A DNA stretch of 53,241 nt, from positions 71,979 to 125,219 of the forward strand of contig BFEA01000629.1 of the NCBI GenBank assembly GCA_003427395.1. The letters run 5' to 3'. The notes under the pieces were generated by a model. It worked only from the letters and a program-made list of their open reading frames with translations, was not told the DNA's origin and did not search any database. Shown piece after piece: positions 21,801 through 32,666 of the stretch (within the stretch, counting starts at the first letter, position 1; the number at the start of each line of letters is the position of its first letter). The translations under genes and the position numbers were made by a program. The DNA comes from Chara braunii (taxonomy: Eukaryota; Streptophyta; Charophyceae; Charales; Characeae).

Positions 21801-24260
21801 GGGTTAAATTACTGAAAGATCATGAACTATTGTTTGCCCAAATGAGCCTGGGTTGGTGAGAGTACTTACCTTTGTGATTTTGCTTGCATGTGACTGAATG
21901 AGGTTACTACTTGGTCCGAGTTTCAGTTTGATAGGTAGTTGCTTTAGTCGATCGCCACGTGCTAGAGCTATAGGAGCTAGTGTCAATTCCTGCATTTTCT
22001 GTAGTAACCTTTTTTTTACTTACATCAATTATTACATTTTCTAAGATCTTTTCTTACATTTGGCTTTGTATCTGACTTAGTTAAAATCTAGGAAGTCTCA
22101 TTTTCTAAAGCGAGTGCTGCCCAAATTTTTGCTAGTTCAGGAGTTAGACGAAATTGAACTTTGAGAAGTTACTGTCAAATTCAGAACTTAGCCTTGTATA
22201 AATTTTAGAATAACAGTTTTCGAAAGGGAGTGCTGCCGAAATTTCTACAGAATTAAAGAGTCTGTTAAATTCTGTCTAAAGTTGAACTCGAACTGTCTTT
22301 CGAGTTCTGACTTGGTATAAATCTAGGAAGTCTCCCTTTCTAAAGGGACTGCTGCCAAAATTTCTACTAAATTAGAGAGTTAGACAAAATTTGACTTTTC
22401 AGAGTTAAAGATTATTTATGCGTTCATATTTGGACATATATAAATTTTAAAAAGACACTTTTCCTATGGAAAGCGCTGCCGAAATTTTTTTAGTTAATGA
22501 AGGTAGATTATATTTTGAGAGGTGGCGATTCTGACGATCCACCCTGAATAAGGGAGATTCTGCCATTAGTCTACCTTTGTTTTGGGCACTGGTTTAGAGG
22601 TAGGTTTAGGCTTAGTTAATCAGAATGCTTGAGTAGGATCGTGATATGGGGATTATTCTTCATGGACTTATAGGTTTAACCTGGAGCATTGACCTGTCAT
22701 GTGTTACAGGTCCTCGGGATCGTTTGATTCAAGTTCGGGACTAGATTCAACTTGACCCCTTGAGGGTCTTCTTCTGTTATCACTGATAACACGTCGGTTG
22801 CCGACTCGTCGGTTTACGATTCAACTTCAATCCACTCCTGTCACTCAACCTAAAGGCTTTAGCCTTGTGATTGAACTATTTTGTTGTGTTTTCACACAGA
22901 CTTTATTTGAATGAACATCCAACAAAAGTACTGAGTATTTATTTAAGAGTTGCACGAGTGAGGCTTGTATGGCTAAAGCGAGAGGTATGAGTGCAAGGAA
23001 TGGTTAAAGTTGACCCCGTGCAGTGCGTGAACTTCTGGATGAATCTTTGATGTGATTGAAGGTATGGTTGTGGTTCGGCTTCTGGATGTGACTGTCTGCG
23101 ATTACATACATATATGGCTGATAGAAGCCCCACTGTGACTGTGAGAAGTGATCGTTCTATGTAATCAACCCTCATATATTTATAAGTGCCCTGAGTGTTT
23201 GAGAGACCAACCGTAATCGTGCATAAGGGTTAACCAGATTATGTCTTGAGAGATAAGGGGGATCCCCTTTTATCCTTTCCTAGTTAGAAATTTTTATGGT
23301 TGGACGTTGTAGTCCGTGGCCGCCGTCAAAGTCAATTACCTTGACTTTCGCCCACGCCCGGAGTGGGACTCATCTCCAGGGCAGTAAGAAACGACTTCCA
23401 CCATAGGTATTGACCTGTGTACCACCCGCTCTGCATAAGGTGCAGAAAAGGGTGTGTGATCTTCAAACGCACACGGCGGTTGTCCAGCGTCGAGAGATTA
23501 ACCCTCAAAGCGCGTGTCAGCCGACACTTGAGTGTCGAATGCGACCCTCGAGATTATCGAGGACCGTGCGAGTATGGGTACTACATAGTACGCCATCATT
23601 GCGACTGCCTGCGTACGCTTGCATTGCGAGTCGATATGAGTTAGCCCTGAGACCGCGCGGTTTTATATTAAGTCTCACACGTGACGCCTATCGGATTTCC
23701 GCGTCGGACAGTTATGGGATGGCTACCGAGGGGCTAGGAGCGTTGTCGCGTTGTTCGTATTAGGTCGTGTCATGTGTGTGTGCGTGTTTTATTTTTGTGT
23801 TCGTAAAGTGGTGTGCGCGTGGTGTGTGGGATGCGTCCTAGTCGACCGACGTCGAATCGCGCTTGGGACCTCAGCCCCCCAAGCTGTCGGTTCGCGTGCG
23901 GGTCCGATAGAGGCGTATTACCGCGCGTACCCCTACGCTACAGCGAACGAGAAACGCCCTCGGCTGGTCCACCTCTGCGATTGCAACCGAGTAGCGTTTG
24001 TACTGTGGACTTGTAACTCGGCGGGGATATGCCCACCGAAGGGAGGTGACAGCTCCCGTAAGGTGGAGGTAAGTCGTACCTTGCGTAGGGGCTATCCTGT
24101 CGTAGGGGCTCGCGAGAGGTATGGCTGGCGCACTCAGTCGGAGCGGCTTGCGGAAAGCTCCACATGTATATTTGCGATGAAGGATTTAAACCAACTTCTG
24201 CGTGACGAGGCCGGGAGGGTCCCGCGCTGCCGTGGTGCGGTGCCGGACCGTTGCGCTCGA
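18824..24260. repeat. 5.45-kb tandem unit, copy 2
   Basis: 5437 bp, colinear with copy 1. Peculiar to this copy: a short duplication of GCATAGCAATGAAGGTG near 18860-18893, a 95-bp tandem duplication carrying the TATA box and hairpin (about 19470-19640), and loss of the first 120-bp subrepeat near 22065. It retains the segment of about 79 bp near 23888 that copy 1 lacks. Confidence 0.9.
19492..19634 (+). promoter_or_regulatory. duplicated TATA box and hairpin, copy 2
   Basis: TATAAAA at 19492-19498 with hairpin arms 19504-19513 and 19530-19539, repeated 95 bp later as TATAAAA 19587-19593 with arms 19599-19608 and 19625-19634. Both hairpins have the fully paired stem GAATGAACCT / AGGTTCATTC. 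Confidence 0.55.
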
Positions 24261-27200
24261 CTGAGTTCCTACGGGCGCTGATGCAGCGGGACGACGGGCA
24301 TAGCAATGAAGGTGGATGAATCGGGACGGAAGGGTGTGCTGGATGCATTCGGGACGTGGAGGAATGAAGATGACAAAGAGGAGGTAGCCAAGCCCGCCCG
24401 TTCGTTGATGAAATCGGGCGGGGAAAGAACTTATCCGGGGGTTTTGGAAGCGGGCGACCTCGATTAGGAGGTTAGTTTTAGATGACAGTGAGTAGATAAA
24501 AAAGTTAGTAGAAAGGAGGTGGCGGGGAGCTATGGCGGGGAAAAGGGGGGAGAGAAACGGGGCTTGGAATCGCTCAACTCACCCGATCCGTAATGGATTC
24601 GGGCAGGACAAGATGCGAAACTGGGGGTTAGAAGTGGGGCGAAGTCAGTGGTAGCGTCGGTTTTAGTAGTAAGTTACTGGATCAGATGTTAGTTGAGAAA
24701 AATGGTGCGTGGAAGCCACGCGAAAGTGGCTATGGTCGAGTGAGAAAAGTTAAGATCTCGCTCGTTTCCCAACGAAAACGAGCGAGAGAGGAGTTGTTTC
24801 GGGGGTTTTTTATGGTTGTGAATCATCCTGTGGAGTTAGTTTTTGGCATTAGGGGGTAGTCTTTGTGATGTAACGTGCATGGGATGCGCCCGGAGGAAGA
24901 GTCTATTACTGTATAAAAGGGCAGAATGAACCTACCCGCCTTCTAGAGAAGGTTCATTCCGACTTCCCCTTGCCCATATTGCTGATGGGAGCAGGGGGTG
25001 TGGGCCTGGCCGAGAATATGAAGACTTGCTTGTTACCTGGACACTGCCCCTCCTACCAACGAGGAGCTTTGTCTCACGGGCTCCCTCCCAGAGACAACGT
25101 ACGCAGGTAGTAGTGCACATTCCCGCTATCTAGCAGTAGGTTCGTTAGATTCTGGTTACTTAGTGGATAGGAGCGGCAAGAGGTGAGCCGCGGGATTGAT
25201 ACTTACTTGGCTCGGGACGAGGGGTTGAGTGCATCGCCCACCACTCATGAGCCGTTGCGAGAGGGATAAACGGGGATGCACTTAAAGGAATGCGACAGGC
25301 GGTGAACTGCGCCGAGGCGGAAGGAGGACTAGTCGGGCCGTTGGATACCTGGCTCCGCCAGAAGCGTGCTCAGGGAAGGCCGGAACGGCGGCGAGCTTCC
25401 GTTGGGAGCGTGGGTACGAGTGAGCAGGGGGCAAAGGACAAGGTTGCGACATACCGCTGCTGCTGGGAACAGGGCGCAGACTGCGTCCGTTGACTGCGTA
25501 TGAGATACCGCTGACTGCAGAAGTATTGCCGTTGCGCACTGATTGACTACGGTACATTGCTGTATACCACGACTGACTGGTTGCTGACTACTACAGCCTG
25601 CGGCGCGATGGCGCTGAGACTTAGAAGGTGGAGGGAGTCGGGGAAGGAAGGTTTGTTGCGATTTGAAGGTTCGTCAGAGAACTAGCTCTGATACTCCGAC
25701 GTTGACCAAACTGCTCTGTCATTCGGCCACCATTGCGGTGCCCTCAGGCGCACCACTCATGGATCTGAGAGTCTCAACCCTATCTACTCTCTATCCTTCT
25801 TACTCTTAGTGTAGTCCTGTGGTTACGAGAGGAAGGCGGCATGCGGGATTGCAACCCGTAGGACTGCAGCAAGACTCTGTGGGGAGTCCACCCACCGATT
25901 GCGGGAGCTCTGCCGGAGCCTAGGCGAGGCTTTGGAGGCAGGGAATTGATAGGTAACCATTTGTTTTCTTTCTATAAACCCAGTTATAACCCCTACCTGT
26001 ACCTCCCATTGCATCGCTGACTGAATACATGGAGTGCAGCCCTATGCTATTTTTGGTTTGACTTTCAGGAGACTAACCCAGACTAAATAAAGGAATGCTT
26101 GTGAAATCTCAGTTTCAATTTTGTTGGTTGTGTGAATTCTGATTGCTGAAAAGGACCGCGTCTGGGGAAAGGGCAGGATGGAGAGTTGTTTTGCTTGGTG
26201 GTTGACTGGGTCATTAAGGCTAGGAAATCCCCATAAGTTTGGGGAGACTCAGTGCTTTGTTTTATTATGGTTTTGCATGGAGAAGTCAGACTCTTCTATA
26301 AGTTTAGGGAGCCTGATTGCTCTGGAGGCTGCGATGTCCCCATAAGTTCGGGGAGACTCGGTGATCTGGTTTTCATGGAGAGTCAGGCTGTTCTGTAAGT
26401 TCAGGTGGCCTGACAGCTCTGACCTGTGAGGGGTTTTGATTGTGCTTGATTTTTAGTGACCCAGTGCGCTCTATAAGTTTTTGTGTCTTGGGTTGCCTTG
26501 TTTTCATTGGGATTTTGCTTATTTCTTTGGTTTCTGAACAAGGGGACCGAGTTGTTGTGTAAGTTCAGGTGGCTCTGTCCCTTCCTGCTCTTTATTCTGA
26601 AGAAATAATCATGGCAAAGAGGCACACCCTTCTGTAAGTTCAGGGGGTTTGACTCGATGCTACACACATGAAGGGCTCAGATAGAAACCAATCTGGCACA
26701 GAGTTTGACTCTTCTGTAAGTTCAGGGGATCTGGCGAAAAACCTCGCACATGCTGGAACCCAAGGTTATAACTTGGCTATACTTTACTATTATTCTATTT
26801 AAGAACGAGTTAATCAGACCGTTCTATAAGTTTAGGTGGTCTGACTAGAGCCTATCACAACTTAAAGAGAGTATAATTAAGAATAAAATTGATGGTTAGC
26901 AGGGGCAGACTGAACTTGAGTTAGTTCAGTCCTATGCCTTAGAAGACAAAAGGAAGACAAGTATATATAACCTGGATATCTTAAACAGTTCAGGGCGACT
27001 AGAATGGTCTAGTCATGTGCCCGAAGACGAGAAAAGTTGTTGTGCCCTCTGTTTCGTGTATACTGTTTGGCTAAGTTAGGCACATTCCATAAGTTCAGGT
27101 GACCTGACTTTATGCCTTATGTAAGCTGGGTATAAAGGGTTAAATTACTGAAAGATCATGAACTATTGTTTGCCCAAATGAGTTTGGGTTGGTGAGAGTA

Positions 27201-29717
27201 CTTACCTTTGTGATTTGGCTTGCATGTGACTGAATGAGGTTACTACTTGGTCTGAGTTTCAGTTTGATAGGTAGTTGCTTTAGTCGATCGCCACGTGCTA
27301 GAGCTATAGGAGTTAGTGTCAATTTCTGCATTTTCTGTAGTAACTTTTTTTTTACTTAGATCAATTCTTGCATTTGTTAAGATCTTTTCTTACGTTTGGC
27401 TTTGTATAAATCTTGACAAGCTACTTTCTCTACGGGAAGCGCTGCTGAAATTTCTACAAATCCAAGGAGTTAGTTCAATTTTGATTTGTCAAAAGTTCAG
27501 TTTTATCTTTTTTCATATCTGACTTAGTTAAAATTTGGGAAGTCTCCTTTTCTAAAGGGAGTGCTGCCAAAATTTTTGCTAGTTCAGGGAGTTAGACGAA
27601 ATTGGACTTTGAAAAGTCAAAGTTACTGTCAAATTCTTAACTTAGCCTTGTATAAACTTTGGAATAGCACTTTTCTAAGGGAATGCTGTTGAAATTTCTA
27701 CAGAATCAAGGATTTAGTTAAATTCAGTTTAAAGTTGAACTCAAACTGTCTTTCGAGTTCATATCTAACTTAGTATAAATCAGGGAAGTTTCCCTTTCTA
27801 AAGGGAGTGCTGCCCAAATTTCTACTAAATTGGAGAGTTAGACAAAATTTCATTTTCCAGTGTTAGAGATTATTTCTGCGTTAATATTTGGACTTGTATA
27901 AATTCTGAAAAGACACTTTTCCTACGGGAAGCGCTGCCGAAATTTTCTTAGTTAATCGAGGTAGATTATATTTTGACAGGTGGCGATTCTAGCGATCCAC
28001 CCTGAATAGGGGAGATTCTGTTATTAGTCTACCTTTGCTTTGGGTACTGGTTTAGAGGGAGGTTTAGGCTTAGTTAGTTAGGATCCTTGAGTAGGATCGT
28101 GATACTAGGATTATTCTCCATGGACTTATAGGTTTAGCCTGGAGCATTGACCTGTCATGTGTTACAGGTCCTCGGGATCGTTTGATTCAAGTTCTAGGCT
28201 AGATTCAGCTTCACCCCTTGAGGGTCTTCTTCTGTTATCACTGATAACAAGTCGGTTGCCGACTCGTCGGTTTACGATTCAACTTCAATTCACTCCTGTC
28301 ACTCAACCTAAAGGCTTTAGCCTTGTGATTGAACTATTTTGTTGTGTTTTCACTCGGACTTTATTTGAATGACCATCCAATAAAAGTACTGAGTATTTAT
28401 TTAAGAGTTGCACGAGTGAGGCTTGTATGGCTAAAACGAGGGGTATGAGTGCAAGGAATGGTTGAAGTTGACCCCGTGTAGTGCGTGAACTTCTGGATGA
28501 ATCTTTGATGTGATTGCAGGTATGGTTGTGGTTCGGCTGCTTGATGTGACTGCCTGCGATTACATAGATATATGGCTGAGAGGAGCCCACTGTGACTGTG
28601 AGAAGTCATCGTTCTATATAATCAACCCTCATATATTTATAAGTGCCCTGAGTGTTTGAGAGACCAACTGTAATCGTTCATAAGGGTTAACCAGATTATG
28701 TCTTGAGAGAAAAGGGGGATCCCCTTTTATCCCTTGCTTGTTAGAAATTTTTATGGTTGGACATTGTAGACTGTGGCCGCCGTCAAAGTCAAACCCCTTG
28801 ACTTTCGCCCAGACCCGGAGTGGGACTCATCTCCAGGGCAGTAAGAAACGACTGTCACCATAGGTATGGACCTGTGTACCACCCGCTCTGCATAAGGTGC
28901 AGAAGAGGGTGTGTGATCTTCAAACGCGCATGGCGGTTGTCCAGCGTCAAGAGATTAACCCTCAAGGCGCGTGTCAGCCGACACTTGAGTGTCGAATGCG
29001 ACCCTCGAGATTAACGAGGACCACGCGAGTATGGGTACTACATAGTACGCCATCATTGCGACTGCCTGCGTACGCTTGTATTGCGAGTCGATATGAGTTA
29101 GCCCTGAGACCGTGTGTTTTTATATTAAGTCTCGCGCGCGATGCCTATTCGATTTCCGCGTCAGATAGTTATGGGATGGCTACCGAGGGGCTAGGAGTGT
29201 TGTCGCGTTGTTCGTATTGGGTCGTTTCGTGTGTGTGTGTGTGTTTTATTTTTTTGTTCTTAAAGTGGTGTGAGAATGGTGTGTGGGATGCGTCTTAGTC
29301 GACCGACGTCGAATCGCGCTTGGGACCTCAGCCCCCCAGGCTGTCGGTTCCCGTGCGGGTCCGATAGAGGGGTATTACCGCGCGTACCCCCTATGCTACA
29401 GCAAACGAGAAACGTCCTCGGCTGGTCCACCTCGGCGATTGCAACCTAGTAGATGTCGTACTGTGGACTTGTAACTCGGCGGGGATACGCCCACCGAAGG
29501 GAGGAAACAACTCCCGTAAGGTGGAGGTAAGTCGTGCCTCACGTAGGCGCTATCCTGTCGTAGGGGCTCGCGAGAGGTATGGCTGGCGCACTCGGCCGGA
29601 GCGGCTTGCGGAAGCTCCACATGTATATTTGCGACGAAGGATTTAAACCAACTCCTGCGTGACGCGGCCGGGAGGGTCCCGCGCTGCTCAGGTGCGGTGC
29701 CGGACCGCTGCGCTCGA
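24261..29717. repeat. 5.45-kb tandem unit, copy 3
   Basis: 5457 bp, colinear with copies 1 and 2. It has a single TATA/hairpin, five subrepeats and the extra segment near 29340. The unit ends at CGCTGCGCTCGA, after which AACGGCAAACAGG begins unrelated coding-like sequence instead of another unit start, so this is the right edge of the block. Confidence 0.9.
24912..24959 (+). promoter_or_regulatory. TATA box with downstream hairpin, copy 3
   Basis: TATAAAA 24912-24918, arms GAATGAACCT 24924-24933 and AGGTTCATTC 24950-24959, perfectly paired. The loop differs from the other copies (TCTAGAG instead of TCTACGG or TCTAGGG) while the stem is kept. Confidence 0.55.
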
Positions 29718-30001
29718 CAACGGCAAACAGGGAGAGGGAGGAGGAAAATGAGAATGAAGAGGACGCGAACAAGAGTCAGAGTATGATCAACTTGGTGGAC
29801 CAGTTAGGTGAGAATGAAGAAACATATAACAAGAAAGAAGCGAAAGAGTCGGGAAAGGAGTCTCAAGAAAGAGAGCGTGATTTGAGCAAAGCGAGTGAGG
29901 GAATATGCGGTAGAAAAAGAAAAGCAGGCAAGGAAAAAGAGGAATGCAGAATGCGACATTCAAAAAGAGTCAGGGAGAAGAAAGCACAGTACAACGTATA
30001 G
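29718..30001 (+). pseudogene. charged coding segment downstream of the repeat block
   Basis: Open from the repeat junction to a stop at 29999-30001. The product is almost entirely Glu/Lys/Arg/Asn/Ser (EENENEEDANKSQS, later GRKRKAGKEKEE and HSKRVREKK), like a disordered nuclear tail with localisation signals. The composition matches the acidic tail at 10897-11500, so I infer it is the far side of the same interrupted gene, or an upstream exon of the Ulp1 gene. The ATG at 29783 is not required as a start. Confidence 0.35.
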
Positions 30002-30075
30002 TGCATGTGTCTACGTGGATATCAGCCTGCATTCACATTTGTCTGGGGATGAGAGGACGTGTGTGTGTGTGTGTA

Positions 30076-30107
<32 letters not shown>

Positions 30108-30423
30108 TGCGACTGTATGTGTTACATCACCGGCGAGGATGAGATTATAGAGTATGAAACGATGAGTGAGAGCCGTGATTTATATGTCGATTGTGCCGGT
30201 TGAACACAACATATATTACATTTCGGGTACGCTTCGAGTTGTTGACATGGAAATGGAAGCATGGATTGCATAAACTATACATACATTATGTCGATCGAGA
30301 AAAAAACAGCAGTTTGTGTTTCAGATTATGCTATTTCTGTATGGAGAGCGCGAGACGGGTTTAAGAATTTCGATTTGTTGCTGTCTTCGGTGTATGTATT
30401 GATGAAATTGTATAAGAAGTTGA

Positions 30424-30465
<42 letters not shown>

Positions 30466-30477
30466 CCCCTAGACATA

Positions 30478-30556
<79 letters not shown>

Positions 30557-30690
30557 ACATGAACACATAATTGATAATGCAATGACTTCACATTTTAACA
30601 ACAAGCAATCCCATTGTGGTGTAAACCAGGGACATTGCTACACGTCCAAGGTGAACGACGATATAAATACGGGTGAACTATTCAATTAGC
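30002..30690. repeat. microsatellite-rich spacer before the Ulp1 gene
   Basis: Holds (TG)n with few interruptions at 30059-30109, (CT)n at 30428-30464 directly followed by (CA)n at 30485-30554. The remaining sequence has no convincing coding potential and could be an intron or a 5' region. TATAAAT at 30662-30668, about 30 bases upstream of the Ulp1 ATG, is a weak promoter candidate. Confidence 0.7.
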
Positions 30691-30695
30691 AACGG

Positions 30696-31478
30696 ATGCT
30701 ATCACCGAGTCGGAAGAACATGCATTGCGGCAATGGGAAAATTAAGTTCAACAATTACAAAACACTGTCAAGCACCAAGAATCCAGCGACGCGAAAGGGG
30801 TTAAGATTCACGGTCCACGATATGAGTATCCTAATGAGTGGCACACGATGGTTAAACGATGACATTATTAACTTCTACAACAATATGATAAAGGTTGACA
30901 ACATGTGTAGGACTTCCCATCGACAGCGCGATACGCAATCTAACATGTCCGCGAAGTACGCAAAGGGTTTGATTCCGCGAACAACTGTATGTAACTCTTT
31001 CTTTTTGATCAAGCTCATGGATAACAACTTCGGATATCACTATGACAAAGTAGCTACATGGTTCAAAGACATATTGATCGCAGATACAGACTTGATTTTA
31101 GCCCCATACCATAACATTCATGAAAAGCATTGGACACTTGTTGCAGTAGACCTTCGAGGCAAAGTTATAGAGTACTACGATTCGATGGAACCAAACTCTG
31201 ACGTTGCAAAAAAGGTAGTCAATAACTTCACGAGGTACGTGTACGATCGATCAACACAACAAGGAAAGCAAGTCAACACTAGACGTTTCAAGAAGGTATT
31301 AGAGGTGGTTGGTATCCCGAAACAGAAAGACATTCATCAGTGTGGAGTATTTGTGCTAGCATACGCATCTCTTTTGGCAAGAGGTCGTTTGCCACCATTC
31401 GAATTTGATATGCACGATATCCAACGCATTAGACGACGGATCGCCCTAGACTCAGTAACAACTAGAGAGGATGCGTAA
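30696..31478 (+). CDS. Ulp1-type cysteine protease (C48 family), intact
   Basis: 260 residues, no internal stop. Ulp1/SENP proteases cut SUMO or ubiquitin-like proteins from targets in the nucleus, and relatives are carried by several DNA transposon groups. Visible signatures: TRWLNDDIINFYNNMI at residues 50-65 (the W-L-N-D-x-I-I-N-F-Y motif of Ulp1), catalytic His145 in EKHWTLVAVDL, Asp162 in YYDSM, Gln210 and Cys216 in PKQKDIHQCGVFVLAY. All four catalytic residues are present with the usual Gln-to-Cys spacing of six. The length suits the catalytic domain alone. The ATG at 30696 gives about 35 residues before the domain; an upstream exon is possible. Its intact state contrasts with the decayed ParB/methyltransferase part. 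Substrate unknown. Confidence 0.8.
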   Translation: MLSPSRKNMHCGNGKIKFNNYKTLSSTKNPATRKGLRFTVHDMSILMSGTRWLNDDIINFYNNMIKVDNMCRTSHRQRDTQSNMSAKYAKGLIPRTTVCNSFFLIKLMDNNFGYHYDKVATWFKDILIADTDLILAPYHNIHEKHWTLVAVDLRGKVIEYYDSMEPNSDVAKKVVNNFTRYVYDRSTQQGKQVNTRRFKKVLEVVGIPKQKDIHQCGVFVLAYASLLARGRLPPFEFDMHDIQRIRRRIALDSVTTREDA

Positions 31479-31642
31479 CATGTGACAAATTGCAGAGGAG
31501 ATTGAAGCGGTTGAAAGGTGACAGTCATTGAATTGTTCAGTTGCAAGTCACTTATGACAGTTTGCAAATGTACAATGTTATGTACAAATATGAAATGCTC
31601 TAACCGACAGATCGCAAATACAGCGACACAAACATGAAACTT

Positions 31643-31850
31643 CTACGTAGTCAGACAACATGTAGAGGTCAATGTGAGGTCTGCATATGTATGGTCTATG
31701 TGAGGTCTAGATATGTATGGTCTATGTGGAGAGCATAATATATCATATACCATAAGTATATGTATGGTGTATGCGGTATGATGTGCATATGTATGGTGTA
31801 TGCGGTATGATGTGCATATGTATGGTGTATGCAGCATGATGTACCCCTAA
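31643..31850. repeat. ATGTATGG(T) minisatellite, 29-bp unit
   Basis: Three copies of a 29-bp unit beginning ATATGTATGGTGTATGC at 31758, 31787 and 31816. Two related copies (CATATGTATGGTCTATGTG) lie at about 31685-31730. Non-coding. Confidence 0.85.
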
Positions 31851-31899
31851 TGGTGTATGGTACATGATAGTTCACCTACCATATATGGTCCATGTGGTA

Positions 31900-32626
31900 C
31901 CATACGACTACAACCTACCATGGCCTGTTTCTGCTCTGCTAACACCGCCTTAATAGGCCATTTAGCCAATAACGCTAGGGATCGTTTTTGGAGTTTTGTG
32001 GAGTGATGGTAATGATCAAGTTTTTCGGGACTCTCATCTATCGTTTCAAGACATCACCAACAAGGTGAAAGCTGAAATTAGGCACACAGTCATCGCAAAC
32101 TGGAGTAGGAGATATAGGGGCAAACGTAGTCCCAAAACAGCCAGCTGGTTCTTTCGTACTTGGGGTCAAAATGCCCAGCTAGTATTGTCTAAACCCAACG
32201 GCGTTTTTCAGTTCCCATCCTGGTTGCTGAAAGAGTAGGATTGAGCAATTCTTTGTATTCCACCGTAGTAAAAAGTTGTCGGGAATAAGCTCTGGCCAAT
32301 GCCAGCAGCGCCTTGTCTGTTCTTGTTTATGTGGTCTTTTTGTGTTGTCCCCCGTATTAGGGGATGTGAGATATTTAAAATAGGAAGTCTTTTTCTTTCT
32401 TATAGTACAATGGAGTGATTTTCATGATTTAGTAGTTGACTTAGTTAGTTGGCATTTTCAATTGTTTCTTTTTGTAGTCCTTTTTGTAGGATTGGTTTGA
32501 CGTAGGCTGAAGGTGACTGACAAGCTAAACCGGCTGAGTCTGCCGGGATAACTCCGGGTCGAATTGCGGGGTCCCCGGCCTCTTTATGATGGATCTTTTT
32601 CTTTGGTAATATATAAGTTCACATTG

Positions 32627-32664
<38 letters not shown>
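31900..32664 (+). mobile_element. 5'-truncated L1-type LINE, plus strand
   Basis: Ends in a 38-base poly(A) (32627-32664) preceded by CCGGGATAACTCCGGGT, nearly the same tail word as the minus-strand LINE at 2.3 kb. Upstream is the C-terminal end of an ORF2. The 5' limit is approximate; no target duplication was identified. Confidence 0.7.
31996..32238 (+). pseudogene. LINE ORF2 C-terminal fragment
   Basis: About 80 residues opening with WSDGNDQVFRDSHLSFQDI. Plant LINE ORF2 proteins end, after zf-RVT, with a W-x-x-R-N-x-x-V-F motif followed by helices, and this matches with a changed Arg. It stops at 32236-32238, then a roughly 390-bp 3' UTR leads to the poly(A). A 5'-truncated dead copy. Confidence 0.55.

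Positions 32665-32666
<2 letters not shown>

Noticed and set aside
23751-24281. 176-residue ORF in unit copy 2
   Set aside because: The matching region is broken in copy 1 by the 79-bp loss and in copy 3 by other changes; no domain.
13328-29717. Ribosomal DNA spacer units
   Set aside because: The period, subrepeats and TATA box recall an rDNA spacer, but no 18S, 5.8S, 28S or 5S sequence is present in any unit.
13328-29717. Tandem LTR retrotransposon
   Set aside because: A TATA box, an AATAAA and purine tracts are present, but I found no primer-binding site, no TG...CA ends that fit the unit borders, and no gag or pol motif. A non-autonomous derivative cannot be excluded.
30059-30554. Cys/Val- and His/Thr-repeat proteins
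   Set aside because: Translations of (TG)n, (CT)n and (CA)n microsatellites.
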